Below the pieces are notes generated by a model. It searched no databases. It saw nothing but the letters and a program-made list of their open reading frames with translations, and was not told where the DNA came from. Positions 8,707 through 17,000 of a stretch of 64,000 nucleotides of DNA are shown piece by piece. Every line of letters starts with the position of its first letter. Positions within the stretch are counted from its first letter, which is position 1. Source of the DNA: an uncultured Bacteroidales bacterium (GTDB taxonomy: Bacteria > Bacteroidota > Bacteroidia > Bacteroidales > Paludibacteraceae); contig CAMKPZ010000003.1 of assembly GCA_946414805.1 (NCBI GenBank), positions 248,001 through 312,000 on the forward strand. Reading direction: 5' to 3'. The position numbers were made by a program, and so were the translations under genes.

Positions 8707-9827
8707 TGCAATCTAATCTTACAGCGAACGATAGTGAGCGGTCTTACAGCGTCAGCGGTCTTTCAGGCGAAGCCGGTCTTACAGCGCAGCGGTCAGAGCG
8801 CCACGCGCTCTATTTAGCTCCTATGGAGGATGTCACCGATCCGGCATTCCGGATGTTGTGCAAGCGCTATGGTGCCGATCGTGTCTATACCGAGTTCGTC
8901 AATGCCGATGCACTTGTTCGCGATATTGCCTCCACTACACGCAAACTGACCATCCATGACGAGGAGCGTCCGGTAGCGATCCAGATCTATGGTCGGGATC
9001 CGGAGTCCATGGCGGAGGCGGCACGCATCGTAGAGACAGCAAACCCCGATTTCATCGACATAAATTTCGGTTGTCCGGTCAAAAAAGTAGCCGGTAAAGG
9101 AGCCGGTGCAGGACTGCTCCGCGATGTGCCCAAAATGCTGGAAATCACCCGCGCGGTAGTTAACGCTGTCCATACGCCCGTCACCGCCAAAACCCGCCTC
9201 GGATGGGATGAGTCCTCTCTTTATCTGGAGAGTGGCACACCGTTTATCGTGGATTTAGCGGAGAGGTTGCAGGACTGCGGCATCACCGAACTGGCGATCC
9301 ACGGTCGCACGCGTTCGCAGATGTATCGGGGCGAAGCGGATTGGACCCTGATCGGCGAGGTCAGGAACAACCCGCGCATGCGCATTCCTATTATAGGTAA
9401 CGGGGATGTCACTACGCCCGCTCGGGCGAAAGAATGTTTCGATCGCTACGGAGTAGATGCGATCATGGTCGGGCGTGCTACGTTCGGCAACCCCTGGCTC
9501 TTCGCCGAAATGAAAGAATATCTGTTCGGTAATTCGGTCTATACGTGCAACGGTCTGTCAGCGGCTCTGCCGCGGTCTATGGCGGACAAAGTCGCCGTCT
9601 TGAAGGAACATGTCCTTTCCGCCATTCAATGGTGCGGCAACGATGAACGCAAAGGCATCGTCCATTCGCGACGCCATTTTGCCGCCTCGCCGGTCTTCAA
9701 AGGACTCGCAGACTTCAAGCAAACCCGCATAGCCCTTCTCCGCGCCGAAACCGTCGAAGAAGTCTTCACCATTATGGACTCCATCGTCAACCGCTACGCT
9801 CCTTCGGTTGACGATGACGTCATGTAA
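8703..9827 (+). CDS. tRNA-dihydrouridine synthase, DusB-like
   Basis: A flavoenzyme reducing uridines in tRNA. LAPMEDVTDPAFRMLCKRYG, FVNADALV, INFGCPVKKV (with the catalytic Cys), KTRLGWD, IHGRTRSQMY and NGDVTTPA follow the Dus order. Two oddities: about 37 residues precede the family's normal start and are encoded by AGCGGTCTTACAGCG-type repeats (8720-8812), and a second similar insertion (CNGLSAALPRSMAD, DNA about 9550-9590) follows EYLFGNSVY. The last residues (IVNRYAPSVDDDVM) lie in the first copy of a duplicated 51-bp hairpin element. The first ATG overlaps the upstream stop. Confidence 0.88.
   Translation: MMQSNLTANDSERSYSVSGLSGEAGLTAQRSERHALYLAPMEDVTDPAFRMLCKRYGADRVYTEFVNADALVRDIASTTRKLTIHDEERPVAIQIYGRDPESMAEAARIVETANPDFIDINFGCPVKKVAGKGAGAGLLRDVPKMLEITRAVVNAVHTPVTAKTRLGWDESSLYLESGTPFIVDLAERLQDCGITELAIHGRTRSQMYRGEADWTLIGEVRNNPRMRIPIIGNGDVTTPARAKECFDRYGVDAIMVGRATFGNPWLFAEMKEYLFGNSVYTCNGLSAALPRSMADKVAVLKEHVLSAIQWCGNDERKGIVHSRRHFAASPVFKGLADFKQTRIALLRAETVEEVFTIMDSIVNRYAPSVDDDVM
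8720..8812. repeat. AGCGGTCTTACAGCG-type repeats inside the Dus gene
   Basis: At least three related units (GCGGTCTTACAGCG, GCGGTCTTTCAGGCGAAGC, CCGGTCTTACAGCGCAGC) follow one another in frame. Related stretches are at 9550-9590, 61875-61955 and 62250-62315. Confidence 0.65.
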
Positions 9828-9884
9828 AATGCTATCGTCAACCGCTACGCTTCTTCGGTTGACGATGACGTCATGTAAAATGCT
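9783..9884. repeat. Two tandem copies of a 51-bp hairpin element
   Basis: Each copy holds a perfect 11-bp inverted repeat ATCGTCAACCG / CGGTTGACGAT (arms 9783-9793 with 9805-9815, and 9834-9844 with 9856-9866) around an 11-nt loop. The copies differ by one base in the loop. The first copy encodes the C-terminus and stop of the Dus protein; the second is intergenic. A third copy begins (ATCGTC) at 9885. Confidence 0.9.
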
Positions 9885-9899
9885 ATCGTCGCCCAATGG

Positions 9900-9950
9900 G
9901 GAAATGACTAAATGATCAAATAAATGACTAAATGAGTAAATGACCAAATG
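9900..9950. repeat. AAATGANNAAATG repeat before the BASS transporter
   Basis: Repeated AAATGACTAAATGATCAAAT units end at the ATG of the transporter gene, so the repeat supplies or abuts its start codon. Confidence 0.6.
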
Positions 9951-10931
9951 AGAAAATTCTTTGATTCCAACGCCCTCTGGCTCTCGATGCTCATAGGAGC
10001 GGTCGGCTATAAACTCTTCCTGCCGTTGGCACCCACCTTGCCGTGGCTGATTTTTTTTATGCTCTTCTTTACGTTCTGTAAAGTGAACCCATTAGACCTC
10101 CGTCTCCATAAATGGCATTGGGCGGTGCTCTTTGCACAGATCTTTCTGAGCTTCGCTACGTATGCCGGAGTGCTCTGTCTGACCCATAACAAGATCCTCG
10201 CGCAAGGTCTGCTGATGTGTTTTATCATGCCTACCGCCACGGCGGCTCCGATCATCGCAGGCAAACTCGGCGGTTCGATCCAAAACCTGACGACCTTCAC
10301 CCTCCTCTCTAATTTCGCTACAGCCATCATCGTCCCCGCTACGTTCCCGCTGATCAATCCGGCTGCAGACATGACGTTCTTACCTGCCTTTCTTTTGATT
10401 CTTTCGCGCGTAGCGCCGCTTCTCCTCGGACCGTTCTTTGCTGCCTGGCTACTCCGCCTCATCTATAAATGGCGGACGAAGAAAGACTTCGTTCTGTCCA
10501 AGCAGGCTGCACAAGTCCCCTTTTACCTCTGGGTCGCCTCTATCGTCGTCCTTATGGCAGTTGTGACCAACACCACAATCTCAAATTTCCAATTTCAAAT
10601 CTCAAATATACTAATTTTATTAGTATCGTCTTTCTTCGTCTGCCTCATCCAGTTCGGCTTGGGCAAACTCATCGGTTATTGCCTGCCGGCGGAGAGTAAG
10701 GGTACGGACTACCAGGATGTGCTCATCAACCCTGCTGCGGCGCCTAAAACGATGGAAGGTGTCTCGTCGATTACAGCCGGACAGGCATTCGGACAGAAGA
10801 ACACCTCCCTCGGTGTCTGGATGGCAAATACATACCTCGATCCCATGGCGTCGCTCGGAGCTGCGGCGTATATCATCTGGCAGAATATCTTCAATTCCGC
10901 CCAGCTCACCATTGCCGCGCATAAAAAATAA
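9948..10931 (+). CDS. Bile acid:sodium symporter (BASS)-family transporter
   Basis: A 327-residue inner-membrane protein with about nine to ten hydrophobic helices and no signal peptide. The pattern CFIMPTATAAPIIAGKLGGS, then NLTTFTLLSNFATAIIVP, and the late MANTYLDPMASLGAA fits the BASS superfamily, whose members couple Na+ to uptake of organic anions. The substrate cannot be predicted. Residues around 210-222 (TTISNFQFQISNI) are encoded by a CTCAAATTTCCAATTTCAAA-type repeat and could lengthen a loop or helix end. It appears to be the last gene of the gldD-Dus run; a TTTCGACTT repeat follows the stop. Confidence 0.75.
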   Translation: MRKFFDSNALWLSMLIGAVGYKLFLPLAPTLPWLIFFMLFFTFCKVNPLDLRLHKWHWAVLFAQIFLSFATYAGVLCLTHNKILAQGLLMCFIMPTATAAPIIAGKLGGSIQNLTTFTLLSNFATAIIVPATFPLINPAADMTFLPAFLLILSRVAPLLLGPFFAAWLLRLIYKWRTKKDFVLSKQAAQVPFYLWVASIVVLMAVVTNTTISNFQFQISNILILLVSSFFVCLIQFGLGKLIGYCLPAESKGTDYQDVLINPAAAPKTMEGVSSITAGQAFGQKNTSLGVWMANTYLDPMASLGAAAYIIWQNIFNSAQLTIAAHKK

Positions 10932-10955
10932 GCTTTCGACTTTCGACTTTTGACT
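10930..10955. repeat. TTTCGACTT repeat after the BASS gene
   Basis: GCTTTCGACTTTCGACTTTT follows the stop codon (10929-10931) immediately, the same unit as at 1556-1591 and in the same orientation although the neighbouring gene is on the other strand. Confidence 0.7.
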
Positions 10956-10972
10956 AAAAAATAACTTTTTTA

Positions 10973-11004
10973 TTTGCATATTCGAAAAAAAAGCAGTACC
11001 TTTG
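10973..11004 (+). promoter_or_regulatory. Promoter of the first secreted tail protein
   Basis: TTTG (10973-10976), 20 bp, TACCTTTG (10997-11004): an exact Bacteroidetes -33/-7 promoter. Transcription would start near 11010. Confidence 0.8.
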
Positions 11005-11024
11005 TACCCGAAATTGAAAAATGT

Positions 11025-11058
11025 CGATATATCGGTATCTCGATACTCCGGTATATCG
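11025..11058. repeat. 8-bp tandem repeat in the mRNA leader
   Basis: CGATATAT, CGGTATCT, CGATACTC and CGGTATAT follow each other between the promoter and the ATG at 11110. The units are partly self-complementary, so the leader can fold. The 14071 gene has a different 9-bp array at the same place. Confidence 0.6.
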
Positions 11059-11109
11059 AAAAAAATATCAACTAATTAACAATATTGTTTAACTTAAAAT
11101 CATTAAAAC

Positions 11110-13662
11110 ATGAGAAAAATCTTTTCTTTGTTGGCTGCCGTGCTTTTCGCAGGCAGCATGATGGCTGCTGAAGCAATTATGCAGTACACAGGTGGCGTTA
11201 CTACCAACATGGTTGGCGATGGTGCCAACAATGCTGCTACTGTTGGCTTGGATGCAGATCTCTTTACTGTTTTGGCAGACAAAGGAGCTAATCAAAATCT
11301 CCCGGGCCTGAACAAAAACAATGACATCCGTCTTTATGCCGACAAAAACAACGGTAATGGAAACATTATCACTGTGAGTATCGCAAGTGGTACGATTACC
11401 TCTATCGTATTGGACATTAAGCAGACTGCAACTTTCGTTGTGAAAGCAGGTGAAACCGCTGTAACAGAAGAAAATGGTGCGTATGCTATTAACGCAACAT
11501 CTTTCTCTATTCAAAACACCACTACCGGTGCAACAACTCAGCTGCAATTGAACAAGATTACTATTACGTACACTGCTGAAGGAGGCGACGAGCCCGTTGA
11601 GCCGGGTGACGAACCTTCTGTACTTCAGGCTGTAAGTGACTCTACTACTTGGGATTTCTCCAAGATTACTGCCAATACCGAAAATGCACTCTATAAGAAA
11701 GAAGGTATTCAACTGACTGACGAATCAACGCCGAGCAAGAATGACGAAGTGATCTATGCTGACTATTCAGATGATTTCATGACTATTGGCGAAGACTTCA
11801 ATAAAGCTGCTATCGCTTTCAAAGGTGAGTATCCTATCCGCAAAAACCAATACTGCCAGGCTGGTACGCTCCATTTCAAGGCGGATGTTGCCGGAACAAT
11901 CGTAGTTAAGTTCTCCGATACCGGTACGTCCGCAAGCGAATCGGCTGTAAAACGTTACCTCGTTGTAAACGGTGCGCAGACCGAGTATTGGACCTCTCGC
12001 GAGAATAATGGTACAGAGGCTTACGACGCTCAACTCAATGTGGTTTCGGGCAAAATCGCAGTTCCTGCAGGCGATGTTACCATTACCGGTTCTTCCGCTA
12101 TCGTGGTTTATTATGTAACCTTCGTTCCTGAGAAACAAGACGAACCCGTTCTGGCTGACCCCACCAACTGCGCTGAGGCGGCTGAGGCTGCGCTCTCTGT
12201 TGCCGCTGACAACGAACTATACAACGGTGGCAAGGAATATTCCATCACCGGCTATGTAACCGCTATCCAAACTGCTTATAACAGCCAGTTTAATAACATC
12301 ACCTTCTGGATGGCTGATGCGGCTGACGGTGGCAAAGTACTCGAGGCTTATCGCGCTGTTTGCGAGTCGGCTGAGGCTGCTCCGACGGTTGGCGACAAAG
12401 TAACCGTTACAGGTAAACTGACCAAATATGGTTCTACTCCGGAGTTCGCACAGGGATGTACGTATGTTATCGTAGAAAAGAGTGCGCCGGCTACCAACCT
12501 GGGTGCAAAGACTATCGCTGAGTTCCTCGCGCTCAAGAATACCAAAGATACTTGTATCCTCACCGGCGTTGTTGCGAATATCACCAGCACTACCTATGGA
12601 AACTTCGACCTCTGCGACGAGGCTGACACCGTTTATATTTACGGTCTGCTCACTCCTGACGGTCAAAGCAAGCAGTTCGAGTCTCTCAACGTAGCCGAGA
12701 AAGACACCCTGACCGTACTCGCTATCTATGGTGAGCACAACGGCAAACCGCAAGTTTCTAACGCTATCTTCGTTGAGGTAAAGAAAGCAGCTGTTGAGCC
12801 GGGCGAGACGATTGAAATCTCTTTGACCTCTGAAACGGCAAATGTTGATTGGAAAGATGCTACTGCTACATCAGGTTGGTGGCAGATGCGTGCTTGGAAT
12901 GATGACTACTTTATCACCCTCTCCAATGCAGGTTCTTTGACCCAAGCTGCCGGAACGTACACGGTTGCTGATCTGGATCCGGACTACTCTTACATCCTTG
13001 CTTATAATGAGACGGATACTGTCCGGGTTGATTTCACCGAGGGTTCTGTTGAAGTAACTGATAACGGCGAAGGCACGGTTTCTGTTGCCGGCACTCTGAC
13101 TGGCAGTGATGGCAATGCATATGTGATCTCTATCATCAGCCTGCCGGATCCGTACAAGTACGATGAGGCAGAAGCAGACTTCGAATACACCTTCGAGTCC
13201 TATAAATCGCAAGTTGGTCAGGGCTATGCAATTGTTCAGGCGCAGACCAATGATGCAATGATTGCTCTTGCTATCTTCCTGCCGCAAGGTCAGACCGAAC
13301 TGGTAGCCGGTGAGTACGCGGTTTCTGCTACTCCGGCTTACGGCACGGTATATGCAGGTTCATATGATAACGGATTCAATCCTTCCTTCGCTGCTACGCT
13401 TGTTGAGGAAGAAGGCAGTTTGTACTACAACCAGATTTGGTATCTCGTTTCCGGTAAGGTTACCCTTGACGAGAACCTCAACATCACGGTTGACGCACTC
13501 AACTCGAACGAGAAGACTGTCAAGGCTACCTTGAAGGCTCAATCTCAGGGCATCGAGGATGTGAACGCTGCTGCTAAGGCTGTCAAGTCTATCGTGAACG
13601 GCCAACTCATCATCGAGAAGAACGGTGTTCAGTACAATGCACAAGGTGCTGTAATCCGCTAA
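11110..13662 (+). CDS. Large secreted modular protein with conserved C-terminal tail
   Basis: An 850-residue protein of unknown function. Signal peptide MRKIFSLLAAVLFAGSMMA (cleavage likely after the Ala of MMA). Residues about 172-341 form a beta-rich module that recurs almost unchanged in the 14071 protein (residues 545-716). Two later stretches (about 355-465 and 470-560) look like OB-fold-type repeats (YSITGYVTAIQ, KVTVTGKLTKYG, CILTGVVANITS). The last 40 residues carry the tail shared by five proteins in this window (NGQLIIEKNGVQYNAQGAVI then Arg). No catalytic motif was seen. It has its own promoter and a strong terminator, so it is monocistronic. Confidence 0.8.
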   Translation: MRKIFSLLAAVLFAGSMMAAEAIMQYTGGVTTNMVGDGANNAATVGLDADLFTVLADKGANQNLPGLNKNNDIRLYADKNNGNGNIITVSIASGTITSIVLDIKQTATFVVKAGETAVTEENGAYAINATSFSIQNTTTGATTQLQLNKITITYTAEGGDEPVEPGDEPSVLQAVSDSTTWDFSKITANTENALYKKEGIQLTDESTPSKNDEVIYADYSDDFMTIGEDFNKAAIAFKGEYPIRKNQYCQAGTLHFKADVAGTIVVKFSDTGTSASESAVKRYLVVNGAQTEYWTSRENNGTEAYDAQLNVVSGKIAVPAGDVTITGSSAIVVYYVTFVPEKQDEPVLADPTNCAEAAEAALSVAADNELYNGGKEYSITGYVTAIQTAYNSQFNNITFWMADAADGGKVLEAYRAVCESAEAAPTVGDKVTVTGKLTKYGSTPEFAQGCTYVIVEKSAPATNLGAKTIAEFLALKNTKDTCILTGVVANITSTTYGNFDLCDEADTVYIYGLLTPDGQSKQFESLNVAEKDTLTVLAIYGEHNGKPQVSNAIFVEVKKAAVEPGETIEISLTSETANVDWKDATATSGWWQMRAWNDDYFITLSNAGSLTQAAGTYTVADLDPDYSYILAYNETDTVRVDFTEGSVEVTDNGEGTVSVAGTLTGSDGNAYVISIISLPDPYKYDEAEADFEYTFESYKSQVGQGYAIVQAQTNDAMIALAIFLPQGQTELVAGEYAVSATPAYGTVYAGSYDNGFNPSFAATLVEEEGSLYYNQIWYLVSGKVTLDENLNITVDALNSNEKTVKATLKAQSQGIEDVNAAAKAVKSIVNGQLIIEKNGVQYNAQGAVIR

Positions 13663-13712
13663 TATAGCTCTGGCTACGTATAGCCATCCGCTAACCTTGG
13701 CGGGTCAACTTA

Positions 13713-13749
13713 GAGGGACGCTTCGGCGTCCCTCTTGTGTGTTTTTTTT
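13713..13749 (+). terminator. Rho-independent terminator
   Basis: A perfect 9-bp stem GAGGGACGC / GCGTCCCTC with a TTCG loop (13713-13734), followed by a T-run at 13742-13749. It ends the 11110 transcript. Confidence 0.9.
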
Positions 13750-13838
13750 CGTCCGTTTTTTCTCTCTTACCGCATCGCACTGTATACCGATACTTTATCG
13801 TGTCATGAACGCGATCATCACGGGATCACCTCGGGAGA

Positions 13839-13893
13839 ACGACTTAACCTCGACTTAATCTCGACTCGACCACGGTTCAATCACGACCCGATC
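13839..13893. repeat. 11-bp tandem array, five units
   Basis: ACGACTTAACC, TCGACTTAATC, TCGACTCGACC, ACGGTTCAATC and ACGACCCGATC follow without gaps, consensus (A/T)CGACTTAAYC. The array ends 55 bp upstream of the -33 element of the next gene. The same consensus returns at 45472-45526. Confidence 0.8.
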
Positions 13894-13947
13894 TGCGCTT
13901 CCGTTTGCCGGTCTGTGGAACAAAAATAAAAAAAAACGATTTTTTTC

Positions 13948-13978
13948 TTGTGTATTTCATAATTTATTTGTAACTTTG
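13948..13978 (+). promoter_or_regulatory. Promoter of the 1404-residue secreted protein
   Basis: TTG (13948-13950), 20 bp, TAACTTTG (13971-13978), matching the Bacteroidetes consensus. Confidence 0.8.
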
Positions 13979-13997
13979 TGCCCGATTTACAAAATGT

Positions 13998-14033
13998 CTA
14001 GTCCATCTAGTCTATCTAGATCATCTAGTATAT
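13998..14033. repeat. 9-bp tandem repeat in the mRNA leader
   Basis: CTAGTCCAT, CTAGTCTAT, CTAGATCAT and CTAGTATAT lie just after the predicted transcription start, at the same position as the 8-bp array before the 11110 gene. Confidence 0.75.
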
Positions 14034-14070
14034 TAAACAACTAACATTATTAACCAAAAATCAAAGTATC

Positions 14071-17000
14071 ATGAAGAAATTCTTTTCTTTTTTGACTGCA
14101 ATTCTATTTGCAGGTTCCATGATGGCTGCTGATCCTGCTGCTGCAGGAACTACGTTGTTCAGCGAAGATTTCAGTGGCTACGCTAAAGATGCTGTTCCTT
14201 CGGGAACCGTGACTACGGCTACTGGACGAGTCGTTTATGGTGATGCTTCCGTTACTTACACAAGTCAAGATAACGGAACTAACAAAACTAAAATTTACAC
14301 CGAAAACCTTGCGGGAGGTGAAAGCCCCGAATTATTGGTTGGAAAAAGCGGCGGTGTATTTACAATCGCTGATATTCCTTCAGGAGGAGCCAAAGAAATA
14401 ACTGTTTCATTCAAGCAGAATGCACAAAAGTTAACAGTATCCCTCACAGGAACAGGTTATTCTACAGATTATGACTCTCCCAAACCGAAAGCCGCAGGAG
14501 AAGTTTCATTCGATGTAACTGTAGCTGATGATGCAGACGCCACTTTTGGCATAGTTATGACCTCTGGCTCATCTAACGTACGTGTAGATGACATTTTAGT
14601 TTCTGTTAAAACCGCAGGTACAGCTTCCCAAGGAGGCGGTGAGACCACTTCTACCGTTAAGACCATCTATTGCAAGAACGCACAATCTTGGTGGTTTGCA
14701 GACGGTGCTACGGTAGGTATCTACGCATTCAAGGGCGAAACTGTAAAGAATGCTGCATGGCCCGGCGTACGTATGACGGCTGTAGAAGGTGAGACCAACC
14801 TCTGGAAAGCAGACATCGACACTGCTAAGTATGAGAAAATCATCTTCGTTCGCGTTAGCGGTACAGGTGACATTGCTGACTATGGAGCACAAACAGAGGA
14901 TCTGGCTGTTCCCGCAGACAAAGATCTCTACACCATTACTTCTACTTCTGCTCAATGGAGCGGCGAGGGTAACAAAGTTACCGGCACTTGGTCCGTTTAT
15001 ACCTCACAAGGTGGTGACGATCCTGTTGTAGAGGAACCCGCTGTAATCAAGCTTCACGGTAACTTCAGCGATGGCACCAACTGGGCTAATACCGATGCCT
15101 TCACCCTCTCCGAGGATAAGAAGACCGCTACTCTCAAACTGACCCTTAATAAGGGCAACTATGAGTTCGGTATGCGTATCGGCGCTGACGACAACTGGAC
15201 TTCCAACGGCGTGGCGTTCACCCGTGAGAACAAATCGGCTGTTGTGGCTGCCGGCACAGGCAACCTCACGTTAGCTGCTGACACCAAGGGTGACTATACT
15301 TTCACTTGGACCTATGCTACCAACACCCTCGCAATCGACTTCCCCGAGTACGTTGAGACCCTGCCGGAAATGCAGATTGCCGGTGCTTGGGATGTAAAAG
15401 ACAACGCTTGGGTTAAGAACGCAATGACCCCTGCCGAGGATAAGAAAACTGCTTCTTACGAAGTAGAACTGAAGGCCGGCGACTATGAGTTCAAAGTCAT
15501 CAAAGACGGTGCTTGGCTTGCCAAGGCGAATGAAGGAAACGCTTACGGTCTCCACCGCGAGTGGACCGGTGTTGCCGGTGTTGTTGACCAAAATACCCTC
15601 GAGAACCTCAAACTCACGGCTGATGTAGATGGCAAATATACCTTCGTTTGGACCTTCGCAAACGACTCCCTCGGTGTTGTATTCCCTGCTAAACCGGCAG
15701 AACTGCAAGCAGTAAGCGCAGCTACCACTTGGGATTTCTCGAAGATCACTGCCAATACCGGAAATGCACTCTATAACAAAGAAGGTATTCAACTGACGGA
15801 TGCATCAACGCCGAACAAGAATGACGAAATGGTCTATGCGAATTACTCAGCAGACTTCATGACTTTCGCTGAGGGCTTTGATGCGGCTACTATGGCATTC
15901 AAAGGTGAGTATCCAATCCGCAAGAATCAGTACTGCCAGGCTGGTACACTCCATTTCAAGACCACTGTTGCCGGTACGATTACCGTTAAGTTCTCCGATA
16001 CCGGTTCGTCCGCAAGCACTACTGCTGTTAAACGCTACCTCGTTGTAAACGGCGAGCAGACTGAGTACTGGACCTCTCGTGGAAACAATAGTACTGATGA
16101 GGATAAAGCTCATGCTGCTCAACTGAATGTGACCTCGGGTGAGATCGCAGTTCCTGCTGGCGATGTAACGATTACTGGTTCTTCTGCAATCGTTGTTTAT
16201 ACTGTTACCTTCACTCCGGAGGCTCCTGCTAAGTTCTATATTACCGGTAACGAAGCTCTCCTTGGTGAGAAGGCTTGGAATCCTGCTGCGATCAAGGTAA
16301 CCGAGGATTCCTATACCTTCGAGAACCTCGCTGCCGGCGACTACAAACTGAAAGTAACTCTTGACGGCACTTGGAACGACGGAATGGTTAAGGGCTTCGA
16401 CGCTCTGACCCAAGAGGATAAGGCAGGTCTGACCGCTGATAAAGACAACAATATCTGCTTCACCCTTGCCGAGGCAGGTAATGTAACGGTTACTTATACC
16501 CCTGAGACCTTCACCGTAACCGGTAACTTCTATGTAGCACCGGTAGAGCCGACCGCTAAGTTCTATATCACCGGTAGCGCTAACCTCGTAGGTGAAGAGA
16601 ATGAGTGGCAGCCGAATGCAATCCCCGTAATGGAGGACAGCAAGGTGCTGGCTCTGGAAGCAGGTGACTATATGCTGAAGCTCACCATGAACGGAACATG
16701 GGAAGGTGAGAACAACGTGAAGGGTTATGACGCTCTGACAGGTGAGATTCCTGCCGGTGTTACCCGCGGTACAGGCAACAATGATGACAATATCTGCTTC
16801 ACCCTTGCCGAGGCTGGCAACGTGACGGTTACTTACAGCGCAGAGGCATTCACCATCGAAGGTGACTTCTATGTTGCTCCGGTTGAAGAGGGTTGCGACT
16901 GGGAGAACATTGAGTTCCTCGGCGACGGCAGCCCCGAGCAGACCTTCGGAAACCAATTCAAGGTTTGCAAAGAGGGTAACGTTCCGAACGTAGTGAATAT

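Larger units (their letters stand above)
13663..14070. other. 408-bp intergenic region
   Basis: Between the two large secreted-protein genes. It holds a terminator (13713-13749), an 11-bp tandem array (13839-13893), a promoter (13948-13978) and a 9-bp leader array (13998-14033). No convincing coding capacity is seen. Confidence 0.8.

Noticed and set aside
9783..9884. 51-bp hairpin copies as simple rho-independent terminators
   Set aside because: No T-run follows either hairpin and the first is inside the coding sequence; a repeat element explains both better.
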